DNA from: an uncultured Holophaga sp.
Lineage (GTDB): Bacteria > Acidobacteriota > Holophagae > Holophagales > Holophagaceae
DNA length: 64,000 nt
Assembly: GCF_963677305.1 (NCBI RefSeq)
Contig: NZ_OY781925.1
Coordinates: forward strand, 805,501-869,500
Direction: 5' to 3'
Part shown: positions 36,326 through 44,725 of the stretch, piece after piece
Position numbering within the stretch: the stretch's first letter is position 1
Layout: the number at the start of each line of letters is the position of its first letter
Program-made: the position numbers and the translations under genes
Notes under the pieces: model-generated
The model's input: only the letters and a program-made list of their open reading frames with translations
Databases searched by the model: none
What the model was told of the DNA's origin: nothing

Positions 36326-38857
36326 ATGCGAGTGCGGATGAAACCGAGTCAAGCCATCAGCAAGTTCCTCCTGAACCGTTCGGTGCGGTTCTGTCTTCCC
36401 CTGCTGCTGGTGGGGGGGGCGGCCTGGGCGCAGGATTCGGAGACCATTGCCCGCATTGAGGTCCAGGGGGCCCAGAAGCTGAGTGCCGACACCGTCATCT
36501 TCAAGTCCGGCCTGAAGGTGGGGGACGATCTCCGCACCCTGGACCTGACGGCTGTCCTCCAGCAGCTCTGGGCCACCGGGGCCTACGACGACATCAAGTT
36601 CGAGACCGCCGATGCCCCGGGTGGGCAGGTCCTGACCATCCGTGTGGTGGAGCGGCCCATCATCAAGGAGGTCGACTACCGCGGCGGTACCGAGATCGGC
36701 ATCTCCAACCTCAAGGACAAGGTCAAGGAGAAGAAGCTGACCATCGCGCCGGACACGGTCTACGATCCCGAATCCGCCCGGAAGATCAAGGGGCTCATCG
36801 TGGAGCTGGCGGCCGAGAAGGGCTTCCGCAACCCGGTGGTGGACGTGAGCCTCGAGTACATCTCCCCGGGCATCGACCGCCTGGTTTTCGATATCAAGGA
36901 GGGCGGCAAGGCCAAGATCTACCGCATCGTCTTCCGGGGCAACCGGGTCTTCTCCGGGGGCAAGCTGGCCAGCGCCATGGCCAAGACCCGGCGGCACGGG
37001 ATGTTCAGCTGGCTCACCAGCCATGACCTCCTGGTGGACAAGAACCTCGACGAGGACCTCCAGAACCTCAAGAAACTCTACTGGCGGGAGGGCTACAAGG
37101 ACGTCTTCGTGGGCCAGCCTACCATCCAGATTGATGACCACACTTCGAAGAGCCAGAAGCGGAAGAATGTCCAGCGGCTGAAGGAGGCCAAGTCGCCCAA
37201 ATACGACCTGAGGGCCACCCTGACCATTCCCATCCTGGAGGGAGACCGCTACTACGAGGGCAAGTTCAAGGTGGAAGGCAATGACAAGGTCTTCAAGGGG
37301 AAGAAGGGTGAGGACTTCTACCGGATGAAGATCGCCGAGGTGCGCCGGGACAACCGCTCCCTCATCGCCAAGTGGCTCGATCTCAAACCCTCCCTCGAAG
37401 ACCTGCCGGCGGACAAGAACCGGCCCTTCGATCTGGACGGCCTGAACCAGGGCATCGACAAGATCCAGGAGGCCTACAAGAACCTGAGCTACATCCAGTG
37501 GCATGCCGAGAAGAAGCTGGATGTCCGGGAGGAGAACGGGGTCAAGAAGGTCGACACGACCCTGAAGGTGGATGAGGGCGAGCCCTTCACCATCCGGCGC
37601 ATCAGCTTCGAGGGGAACACCACCACCAAGGACAAGGTTCTCCGCCGATCGCTGATGATCCGGGAGGGGGACCCCTTCCGCTTCGAGACTTTCAAGGATT
37701 CCTTCATCGGCTTGAGCCAGCTGGGCTTCTTCGATGTGAAGTCCCAGGACCCCAAGATCGACTTCGTGCCCGACAAGCCCCAGGTGGACATCACCATCAA
37801 AGGGGAGGAGGCCGGTGTCAACGAGCTGATGTTCCAGGGCGGTTATGGCAGCGTCTTCGGCATGTCCGTGGGGGCCTCCTTCTCCACCAAGAATCTGGGC
37901 GGGGGGGGAGAGACCTTGAGCTTCGGCGTCAACGTGGGCAAGTACCAGAAGAACCAGTCCATCTCCTTCACGGAGCCCTATGTCTTCGACCTGCCCTACA
38001 GTCTGACCACCAGCGTCAGCAACGGGAGTGTGGACTACGACGCCTCCCGGGTGGGCTCGGCCTATGCCTACAAGCAGTTCACCAGGGCCCTGGGCGTCTC
38101 CGTCGGCAGCCGTCTGAGCACCTTCCTGCCGGATCGCCCCTGGGCCTTCTGGACCTCGTACTCCGTCGGCTACAACTTCCGGGTCATCCGCCTCGAGGGT
38201 GGACGCAACTACTACCTCAAGGACACCGACAACCTCCTCACCTCCTCCATCGTCCAGAGCCTGACCTACAGCACGGTGAACCACCCCTTCAAGCCCAGCC
38301 GGGGCACTAAACTCGCCTTTGGGCTCGAATACGGGGGCTGGCAGCTCGGGGGTGACCGCCCCTTCCTCAGGACCACTCTGGAGTTCACCAAGTTCACGAA
38401 TTTCGCTGATCGGCATATCTTCGGGATCAACGCCAGCTTTGGTCAGATCTTCAACCTCGGCAATGACTCGCTGCCCGTCTACGATCTCTACCGGCCCGGC
38501 GGCGAGAACTCCATCCGGGGCTACCGCTACGGGCAGGTGGGCTCGGTGGTGAAGGACCTGGACGACAACACCGTCGTCATCGGCGGCAACAAGCAATTCC
38601 TGGTGAATCTGGAATACCAGCTGGCCATCGCCGACCAGTTCCGCTGGGTGGTCTTCTTCGATGCCGGCAATGCCTGGGCGCCCGGATCCGCCGCCTTCTC
38701 CGAGGCCCTCAGGCGCAGCGTGGGCGTCGAATTCCGCTTCTTCCTCCCCATCAGCCCGGCTCCTGTGCGGCTGATCTGGGCGCGGAAGCTGAATCCCTAC
38801 TCCTTTGACACCGATGCCCGCAATGACTTCCAGTTCAGCATCGGGACGACCTTCTAG
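36326..38857 (+). CDS. bamA: Outer membrane protein assembly factor BamA
   Basis: Central Omp85 insertase of the outer membrane. Residues 1-35 form a signal peptide with the AWA-QD cleavage site. Five POTRA domains follow (to about residue 480), then a C-terminal 16-strand barrel ending in Phe, with the RGYRYG motif at about residue 730 in the lid loop. POTRA3 is longer than usual, with a Lys-rich insert near residues 272-296. It directly precedes a Skp-like chaperone gene, as is common. The start codon has no strong ribosome binding site; an in-frame ATG four codons later is an alternative. The 843 residues fit the family. Confidence 0.95.
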   Translation: MRVRMKPSQAISKFLLNRSVRFCLPLLLVGGAAWAQDSETIARIEVQGAQKLSADTVIFKSGLKVGDDLRTLDLTAVLQQLWATGAYDDIKFETADAPGGQVLTIRVVERPIIKEVDYRGGTEIGISNLKDKVKEKKLTIAPDTVYDPESARKIKGLIVELAAEKGFRNPVVDVSLEYISPGIDRLVFDIKEGGKAKIYRIVFRGNRVFSGGKLASAMAKTRRHGMFSWLTSHDLLVDKNLDEDLQNLKKLYWREGYKDVFVGQPTIQIDDHTSKSQKRKNVQRLKEAKSPKYDLRATLTIPILEGDRYYEGKFKVEGNDKVFKGKKGEDFYRMKIAEVRRDNRSLIAKWLDLKPSLEDLPADKNRPFDLDGLNQGIDKIQEAYKNLSYIQWHAEKKLDVREENGVKKVDTTLKVDEGEPFTIRRISFEGNTTTKDKVLRRSLMIREGDPFRFETFKDSFIGLSQLGFFDVKSQDPKIDFVPDKPQVDITIKGEEAGVNELMFQGGYGSVFGMSVGASFSTKNLGGGGETLSFGVNVGKYQKNQSISFTEPYVFDLPYSLTTSVSNGSVDYDASRVGSAYAYKQFTRALGVSVGSRLSTFLPDRPWAFWTSYSVGYNFRVIRLEGGRNYYLKDTDNLLTSSIVQSLTYSTVNHPFKPSRGTKLAFGLEYGGWQLGGDRPFLRTTLEFTKFTNFADRHIFGINASFGQIFNLGNDSLPVYDLYRPGGENSIRGYRYGQVGSVVKDLDDNTVVIGGNKQFLVNLEYQLAIADQFRWVVFFDAGNAWAPGSAAFSEALRRSVGVEFRFFLPISPAPVRLIWARKLNPYSFDTDARNDFQFSIGTTF

Positions 38858-38898
38858 TCCCTGTCCGGATCTGCTCTAATCAAGGAAAACGGAGAAAG

Positions 38899-39468
38899 AT
38901 GATGCGCAAGCTGATCACCCTCACGGCCCTGTGCGCCGCCCTGCCAGTCATGGCCCAGACGCCCCCCGCGGCGCCCCGCTTCGCACTGGTCAGCCCTGAC
39001 TACATCCTGGGCAAGAGTGCTCGCGGCCAGGTGGTCACCGCTGAACTCAGGCAGCTCCGGGAGAGCCTGAACGAGCGTCTGAAGGCCAAGAATGACGAGC
39101 TCCAGCGCATGGCCCAGCAGCTGAAGTCCCCGAGCCTCTCCGAGGATGGCCGGGCCAAGCTGCAGCGCGACCTGCAGGATGCCGACACGGCCTTCAAGCG
39201 GGCCGAGGAGGATGCCCAGAAGGAGTTCGCCGGTGCCCGGGACAAGGTGGGCAAGGCCTATCAGGAGGAGGTGCTCCCCATCGTGGCCCAGGTGGCCAAG
39301 GACTGGAACGTCCAGGTGGTCTTCAAACTCCAGGATGGTCTCTTCGAATACGTGGACGAGGGCGCAGTCATCGGTTTCTCCGAGGAGGTGATCAAGCGCT
39401 ATGACGCCAAGTTCGCCCCCAGTGCCAAGCCCGCGGCCCCTGTGAAGAAGGCGCCGGTCAAGAAGTAG
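38899..39468 (+). CDS. skp: Periplasmic chaperone Skp/OmpH-family protein
   Basis: Periplasmic holdase carrying unfolded outer-membrane proteins to BamA. The 189 residues have a signal peptide cleaved after about residue 19 (PVMA-QTPP), a core strand FALVSPDYILGKSARG and a long amphipathic coiled coil at about residues 45-125, as in OmpH proteins. The C terminus is Lys/Ala/Pro rich. CGGAGAAAG precedes the ATG. It sits 41 bp downstream of bamA, implying co-transcription, and converges on dut with one base between the stops. Confidence 0.88.
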   Translation: MMRKLITLTALCAALPVMAQTPPAAPRFALVSPDYILGKSARGQVVTAELRQLRESLNERLKAKNDELQRMAQQLKSPSLSEDGRAKLQRDLQDADTAFKRAEEDAQKEFAGARDKVGKAYQEEVLPIVAQVAKDWNVQVVFKLQDGLFEYVDEGAVIGFSEEVIKRYDAKFAPSAKPAAPVKKAPVKK

Positions 39469-39469
39469 C

Positions 39470-39928
39470 TCAGCTCCGGCCCGTGGAGCCGTAGCCCCCC
39501 TCGCCGCGTCCGGTCTCGCCGAGCGCGGCGAGTTCCGTCTGGGGGCTCCAGGTCCAGCGGCAGGCGGGGGCGATGAGCAGCTGGGCGATGCGCTCCTCGC
39601 GGCGGACCACGAAGGGTTCACTGCCGTGGTTGATGAGCACCACCATCACTTCGCCCCGGTAGTCGGCGTCAATGGTGCCCGGGGCGTTGAGGACCGTGAC
39701 GCCAAAGCGGAGAGCCAGGCCGGATCGGGGCCGGACCTGCCCCTCGAAGCCCTCGGGTATGGCCATGCTCAGGCCCGTGGGCACCAGCCGGCGTTCCCCG
39801 GGGGCCAGGACCCAGTCCTCGGTGGCGGGGATGGCGGCCCGCAGGTCCATGGCGGCGGCGTGGGCGGTGGCCTGGCTGGGCAAGGGCATGCCTTCGCCGT
39901 GGGGGAGCTGGTGGATGGGGATGATCAT
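39470..39928 (-). CDS. dut: Deoxyuridine 5'-triphosphate nucleotidohydrolase
   Basis: Hydrolyses dUTP to dUMP, keeping uracil out of DNA and feeding dTMP synthesis. The 152 residues carry the five trimeric dUTPase motifs: [37 protein letters not shown] and the C-terminal [12 protein letters not shown]. The ATG overlaps the stop of the upstream thiolase-like gene by 4 bp. A uracil-DNA glycosylase is also in the window at 57 kb. Confidence 0.95.
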   Translation of the reverse strand: MIIPIHQLPHGEGMPLPSQATAHAAAMDLRAAIPATEDWVLAPGERRLVPTGLSMAIPEGFEGQVRPRSGLALRFGVTVLNAPGTIDADYRGEVMVVLINHGSEPFVVRREERIAQLLIAPACRWTWSPQTELAALGETGRGEGGYGSTGRS

Positions 39929-40959
39929 GCAGGAATCCTTTCCAGAAGCAGAGCCATGCTCCGGCCCTCGGCGCTGGCCATGGCGGCGAGCCCCAGGTTG
40001 CAGCCCGTTGCCAGGAGGTCCCCGTGCAGCGTGGCCAGGAGCCGGATGCCCTCGGCACCGAAGGCCTGTCCGGTGGCCAGGCTGCCCCCGAGGGGGTTGA
40101 TCCTCTCACCGATGCCCGGCTCGGTGGCCAGGCTGGGGAGGGCCTGGGGATTATTGATTAATGATTCATCAATATGAAGACGCTCCACGGCTCCGATCCC
40201 CAGCCCGGCCTGGGCCAGAAGACCCCGGACTGCACGGTCGAGGGCCTCGGCAGGGGTCACCGCCGCAGCCTGGTTGAGGCCGAGGATCCGGGTTGCAGGT
40301 GTGGCCACCGGCGGGTGGCTGCCCAGGAGCAGGGCGGCGGCTCCATCCGCCAAGCCAGGATCGGGTCCGGAGGGGAGCGGGCACTCGTCCTGGGTCAGGT
40401 CGCCATCGCGGGTCGGGCAGGGCTCCAGGTCCCACCGGGCTGCCTGGTGGCGGCTGCGGCTGGCCTCAGTCTGATCCCCGCCGGGCTGGCCTGCGCCGGG
40501 GGAGGTGCCCACGGGCTCCATGAGATCCAGAAGGAGGGGGTCCTGGGCGGTGGAGCGCCCCAGGCGGTGCCCCCACCGGGCTGCCGGCAGGAGGTAGGGA
40601 GTGGCGGAGGAGCTGGCGCAGGCCGTGGCGATCATGCAGGCATGGGCTCCGGCCTCCAAGGCATGCAACACATCCGAGACGGCTCTGAAGCCCGAGAGGG
40701 CACCCTGGTCGACACACCAGGCCGGGCAGTCCGGGCCGAGCCCTGCCTCCAGGGCGACCTGTCCGGCGGGATCGGCGCCCAGGCCATAGCGGAGTGCCTG
40801 ACCGAGCACCAGGCCATCGACGTCTCCGGGAGAGCACCCGGCACGGCGCATGGCACCGGAGACGGCCATGGCGGCCAGGCGGGAGGGGGACAGCTTCCGG
40901 AGGGCACCACCGAAGGCGCCCCAGGGGGTACGGGCTGCAGAGAGGAGGTAGATGGGCAA
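39925..40959 (-). CDS. Catalytically degenerate thiolase-fold protein
   Basis: Aligns over its whole length with acetyl-CoA acetyltransferases ([16 protein letters not shown] start, ARWGHRLG, then [21 protein letters not shown] near the end). The residues needed for chemistry are gone: the nucleophilic Cys is Ala ([11 protein letters not shown], about residue 87), the GHP His is Gln (about 298), the second Cys with GGGxG is lost ([10 protein letters not shown], about 328), NEAF reads DESL and GGMExMS reads TACASSS. The 344 residues are shorter than the usual ~390. I place the start at a TTG at 40959, with GGAG 5 nt upstream and a family-like N terminus; an ATG at 40986 is an alternative. Possible roles are binding or regulatory. 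It overlaps dut by 4 bp. Confidence 0.75.
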   Translation of the reverse strand: MPIYLLSAARTPWGAFGGALRKLSPSRLAAMAVSGAMRRAGCSPGDVDGLVLGQALRYGLGADPAGQVALEAGLGPDCPAWCVDQGALSGFRAVSDVLHALEAGAHACMIATACASSSATPYLLPAARWGHRLGRSTAQDPLLLDLMEPVGTSPGAGQPGGDQTEASRSRHQAARWDLEPCPTRDGDLTQDECPLPSGPDPGLADGAAALLLGSHPPVATPATRILGLNQAAAVTPAEALDRAVRGLLAQAGLGIGAVERLHIDESLINNPQALPSLATEPGIGERINPLGGSLATGQAFGAEGIRLLATLHGDLLATGCNLGLAAMASAEGRSMALLLERIPA

Positions 40960-41036
40960 AAGTACTCCAGCGTTCCACCATACCATCCGCTAATCCCCTG
41001 ACCGTGGTAGGACGTAGCCCCTTCCGGGAGGTCACC

Positions 41037-41891
41037 ATGAGGCTGCGCAGACTGTCCGTCGCAACGCTGGGGATGCTCCTCATGGGGACGAGCGGCATGG
41101 TGGTCTCCGCCCAGGAGGAGCGCCAGGAAATCCGCACCGCGCCCCTGGCGGGGGGCGCCAATCTGCGGGTGACCAACCGGAACGGGCACATCCGGGTGGG
41201 TATCTGGGATCGGGACCTGGTGGAGGTGAAGGCCGCCATCCGGGACACCGCCTCCCGCCGCATCACCCTCTCTCTCCGCGAGGCCGGGGGGGGGTTGGAG
41301 CTCCTGGTCCAGGAGGGGAGCGGGGACTGGCTCCGCCTGGCTGCATCCAGGTCGCCACGCTGCCAACTGGATATCAAGGTCCCCCGTAGGCTGAATGCCT
41401 CCTTCCGGACCCTCAATGGGGATGTGGAGGTCCAGGGGATCGAGGGTTTCGCGGAGTGCGAAACCACCAATGGCGATATCCGGGTCCGCCAGCTCAAGGG
41501 CGAGGTCCATTGCGAGACCACCAATGGGGGCATCGAGGCGGTGGGACTCCAGGCCAGGCTCAAGGCCGAGACCACCCACGGATCCATCCGCCTGCAGGGT
41601 GTGGCCGGGGGGATCCGCGCCGAGACGACGCACGGAGACGTCGAGGCCGAGCAGCTGGATGGATGGGGAGAAGGCATCCAGTTGGAGACGACCCAGGGGG
41701 ACATCCGGGTGGTCCTGGGGCGGGCCACGGGTCACCTCCACGCCGAGACCACCGTCGGATCGCTGGATATCCGGCCCGCCCAGGGAGGGGGCATGCAGAT
41801 CCAGGAGGGCCACGAGGTGCAGATGAAGATCGGGGAGGGGCGGCAGCCTATCCGCCTGGAGACGACCCACGGGTCGATCCGGGTGCGCTGA
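41037..41891 (+). CDS. Exported DUF4097-like beta-repeat protein
   Basis: The 284 residues begin with a signal peptide (about 1-25, ending VVSA-QEE). The rest consists of short repeats with the pattern LxxxTTxGxIxV, such as AECETTNGDIRV, VHCETTNGGIEA, KAETTHGSIRL, RAETTHGDVEA, QLETTQGDIRV and HAETTVGSLDI, ending LETTHGSIRVR. This is the beta-solenoid-like pattern of DUF4097/putative adhesin proteins. Location is periplasm or cell surface; function unknown. GGGAGGT is 4 nt before the ATG. It is divergent from the thiolase-like gene and lies 36 bp before two M16-like genes, probably one unit. Confidence 0.85.
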   Translation: MRLRRLSVATLGMLLMGTSGMVVSAQEERQEIRTAPLAGGANLRVTNRNGHIRVGIWDRDLVEVKAAIRDTASRRITLSLREAGGGLELLVQEGSGDWLRLAASRSPRCQLDIKVPRRLNASFRTLNGDVEVQGIEGFAECETTNGDIRVRQLKGEVHCETTNGGIEAVGLQARLKAETTHGSIRLQGVAGGIRAETTHGDVEAEQLDGWGEGIQLETTQGDIRVVLGRATGHLHAETTVGSLDIRPAQGGGMQIQEGHEVQMKIGEGRQPIRLETTHGSIRVR

Positions 41892-41914
41892 GCCCCCGGG
41901 CCGGGGCCTGGAAG

Positions 41915-41920
41915 GATACA
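41915..41920 (+). promoter_or_regulatory. TACAAT element 7 nt before an ATG, possible leaderless promoter
   Basis: TACAAT ends 7 nt before the ATG of the first M16-like gene, the spacing typical of leaderless -10 elements. No -35 hexamer and no Shine-Dalgarno sequence is seen. The evidence is limited to this one hexamer. Confidence 0.3.
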
Positions 41921-41927
41921 ATCGGCG

Positions 41928-43580
41928 ATGATGCGATCCTCCCTTCTTCTGCCCGCCGCCCTCGTGATCCTGGCTCCCAGCCTGCTCTCTGCCCAGAGCC
42001 GTCTCCTGCCGGATGTGAAGGAGATCCACTGCAGCAATGGGCTGACGGTCCTGGTGGTGGAGCGGCCAGCCGCGGGTGCTCTGCACGCCTCCCTCTTCAT
42101 CCGCGGAGGGCGCGCATCGACGGGGGGCCTCGCCTCCTGTGCTGCCGACCTCCTCGCCCACAGCCTCTTCGATCGTCTGGTGCTGCCTGACCAGGCCTCC
42201 CGGGCTCGGGCTGAGGCTTTGCTGGGTGAGGAGGAGGGCATGGCCGAGGCCCTCCGGCTCTCCCGGCTCAAGGGAGGACCCGGCCAGGCCGGGGACGGGG
42301 ACCTGGTGGCAGCCCGTGCCAGGGTCCTGGACAACCTGAGGGTACTGCTCGGAGACGGGGATCTCCTGGATGCGGCACAGGTCCTCCACCGTCGGGTCGA
42401 GGTGGGAGCGGACTGGATGGCCTGGTCCGGCGAGCTGCCCGCTCCCCGCTTCCGCCCGCTTGCCGAGGGTCTGGCCGGGGCCCTGTCCCAGCCGCTTCTG
42501 GCCGACCTGCCCTGGGAGCGGGATCGGCTGGCTTCGGCCCGGGATCCGGAAGAGACGGTGCTCCAGATCCTCCTGAGTGCAGCCACCCTGCAGGGAGGCT
42601 ATGGCCGGGCCGGGGCCATCCAGCCTGGAGAGCTGGCTGCTCTCCGGTGGTCGGATGTCCGGAAGTGGGCTCGGACCGCGCTCCAGCCTGGCCGGATGAC
42701 CTTGGTGCTGGTGGGGGATTGCCGCTTCGCCGAGGTGGAACGGATTGTAGGAGAGACCCTCGGGAAACTTCCTGCCCTGGGAGGCGGAGGAGGGGAAGAG
42801 GTCTGGAGCGGGTTCAGCACCCCCTGGGAAGGGGCGCGGAAGATGAGTGTCACCATGCCGGGAGTCCGCAGGACCCTGCTGGTCTGGAGGATGCCGCCCC
42901 TGTCCCATCCCGATGCTCCGGTGCTGCAGCTTCTGGCTCAGATCCTCGGGACCGGGAGCGGCTCGCGGTTGAACAAGGCCCTCTGCGATGAGCAGGGCGT
43001 GGCCTCCAGGGTCTCCGTGCGCCTTGGGGTGCCCGGAGGGAGGGAGACAAACCTCTTTGTGGTCGAGGCCGAGCCCGCCGAGGGCCGTGGCCTTGATGAG
43101 CTGACCCAGGCTCTGATGGCCGAGATGCAGCGCTTCTATGCTGAGCCGCTCATGGATGGGACCATCCAGCGGGCCCAGCGGCAGGCGGAGGGGCTGGCCC
43201 AGGCTGTCCAGGAGGATGCGGGTACACTCGCGGAAGAGCTTGGCGCAGCGCAGGTCCAGGTTGGAGATTGGCGGGCCGCCTTCCTCTCAGTGCGCCTGGG
43301 GTCCGAGCTCCGTCAGGAGAGGATGCAGGCCGTGCTGCGGCGCTACCTGGCTCCGGAACAGAGCCTCTCGCTGGCCCTGGAGCCTGACCTTCTCTCGACG
43401 CCCCGGGATCTGGAGGAGGTGAAGCTGGTGAAGATCCTGGAGCAGCTAGCCCAGAAGAGGACCCAGGACAGTGCGCGGGTGGATGCCATCGTGCGGGATG
43501 TCCTGCAGCAGATCAGGATGCTCCCACCGGATGCCAGGGCGAAGACCCTGGGCCTTCTCGAAGCGCAGGTGCCCCGTTGA
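41928..43580 (+). CDS. M16-peptidase-like protein lacking the zinc motif (first of pair)
   Basis: Signal peptide at about 1-23 (SLLSA-QSR), then the M16 N-terminal strands CSNGLTVLVVERP and LHASLFIRGGRAS. Where active enzymes have HxxEH, this protein reads GGLASCAADLLAHSLF, with no paired His/Glu, so proteolysis is unlikely. M16 features continue: the GDCRFAEVERIVGETLGKLP segment closing domain 1 and the second-domain KMSVTMPGVRRTLLVWRMPPLSHPDAPVLQLLAQILGTGSGSRLNKAL, ordinary for the family. At 550 residues it holds two M16 units. Probably periplasmic. Its stop overlaps the next M16-like gene (TTGA). It may form a complex with that partner; function unknown. Confidence 0.78.
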   Translation: MMRSSLLLPAALVILAPSLLSAQSRLLPDVKEIHCSNGLTVLVVERPAAGALHASLFIRGGRASTGGLASCAADLLAHSLFDRLVLPDQASRARAEALLGEEEGMAEALRLSRLKGGPGQAGDGDLVAARARVLDNLRVLLGDGDLLDAAQVLHRRVEVGADWMAWSGELPAPRFRPLAEGLAGALSQPLLADLPWERDRLASARDPEETVLQILLSAATLQGGYGRAGAIQPGELAALRWSDVRKWARTALQPGRMTLVLVGDCRFAEVERIVGETLGKLPALGGGGGEEVWSGFSTPWEGARKMSVTMPGVRRTLLVWRMPPLSHPDAPVLQLLAQILGTGSGSRLNKALCDEQGVASRVSVRLGVPGGRETNLFVVEAEPAEGRGLDELTQALMAEMQRFYAEPLMDGTIQRAQRQAEGLAQAVQEDAGTLAEELGAAQVQVGDWRAAFLSVRLGSELRQERMQAVLRRYLAPEQSLSLALEPDLLSTPRDLEEVKLVKILEQLAQKRTQDSARVDAIVRDVLQQIRMLPPDARAKTLGLLEAQVPR

Positions 43581-44725
43581 GACGCCTCTCCACCCTTCTC
43601 CTCACCCCTGTGCTGCTGGCGGCCCAGCCTGTGGAGCAACGCCTCACCCTGCCCAATGGCCTCGAGGTGGTCCTGATCGAGGATCACGCCCTGCCCCTGG
43701 TCCGGGCCCACCTCAGCCTGGAACTTCCCGGGTCCGGGCCCAGACTGGCCTTTCTGGGAGCCCTCCAGCCGGGGGCCGGAGGAGGGCGGCGCGGCGCCCA
43801 GGCCATGGCAGGAGCGCTGGAGGACCTGGGGGCGGACCTCCGTTTCTCCTGGCACCCCGGAAGCATGGAGTGGAGGCTGCTGGTGGGGAGTGCCGAGACC
43901 GAGGGGGCCTTCGAGATCCTGGCCGACAGTGTCTTCAGGCCGCTCTACGATGCCGGGAGGGTGGAGCGCAAGCGCAGTGCCCTCCGCAGGCAGAGCCAGG
44001 AGGCCACGGGGCGGGAGCTGGCCCTGGACCGCTTCCTGGGTGGCCTGGGGCATCCCGCGGGGGGGCGCCTGGTCCCGGAGGGGACCCTCCTGAAGCTCGG
44101 TCTGGGTGAGCTCCAGGACTACCGGAGGGCCATCACCGATCCCAGGAAGGCCCGGCTGGTCATCCATGGCGACCTGACTCTGCCGGTGCTCACCCGCGTC
44201 CTCCAGGAGCAGTTCGGAACCTGGTGCCCGGTCGTGACGCCCCAGCCTGAGCCTCTTCCCCTCCCTCCCCCCCTGTCCGAGGTCCAGGGCCTGGAGCCCC
44301 TGACCTATCTGGGGCGCCGGATCCGCCTGGAGACCTCCGCCGATCGCGAGGCCTTCAGGGTCCTGGCGGGAGTTCTGGCGGGTCGTGGTCTTCCGGAGGG
44401 GCTGGAACTGGAACTGGTGTTGGGGGAGCACGGTGATGGCGTGGTGCTGGCCCATGGCGGGCCCGGGCTGCGGGTCGCCCTGGCCAAGCTCGCTGACGCC
44501 GGGCTGGCTGAGGGCGAACTGGAGGCGGTCCGTCAGCGGCTGAGGGAGGAGCGTGCCCTTCTGCCTCTCCATCCCGAGGCCCTGGTGGAAGCCCGGATCA
44601 GGGGAGCCTTTGAACCTTTGGACGGCTATCCCCCCGCTGGGGTCCAGACCAGGCTCAGAGCCTGGCTGGACCCTGCGGGGATGTCCGCCCTTGAGATCAG
44701 GGGCCCGGTCACACCTTCACATTGA
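43577..44725 (+). CDS. M16-peptidase-like protein lacking the zinc motif (second of pair)
   Basis: A 382-residue protein with a short signal peptide (about 1-16, TLLLTPVLLAAQ) and the M16 start LTLPNGLEVVLIEDHALPLVRAHLSLEL. The HxxEH region is replaced by RRGAQAMAGALEDLGADL, so it is also predicted inactive, and domain 2 is reduced. It starts at a TTG overlapping the stop of the first M16-like gene, so the two are translationally coupled. M16 proteins often work as an active plus inactive pair; here both members look inactive. The 3' end overlaps purC by 17 bp tail-to-tail. Confidence 0.72.
   Translation: MRRLSTLLLTPVLLAAQPVEQRLTLPNGLEVVLIEDHALPLVRAHLSLELPGSGPRLAFLGALQPGAGGGRRGAQAMAGALEDLGADLRFSWHPGSMEWRLLVGSAETEGAFEILADSVFRPLYDAGRVERKRSALRRQSQEATGRELALDRFLGGLGHPAGGRLVPEGTLLKLGLGELQDYRRAITDPRKARLVIHGDLTLPVLTRVLQEQFGTWCPVVTPQPEPLPLPPPLSEVQGLEPLTYLGRRIRLETSADREAFRVLAGVLAGRGLPEGLELELVLGEHGDGVVLAHGGPGLRVALAKLADAGLAEGELEAVRQRLREERALLPLHPEALVEARIRGAFEPLDGYPPAGVQTRLRAWLDPAGMSALEIRGPVTPSH

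Noticed and set aside
36215..38596. 793-codon frame antisense to bamA
   Set aside because: Shadow frame; no signal peptide, motif or ribosome binding site.
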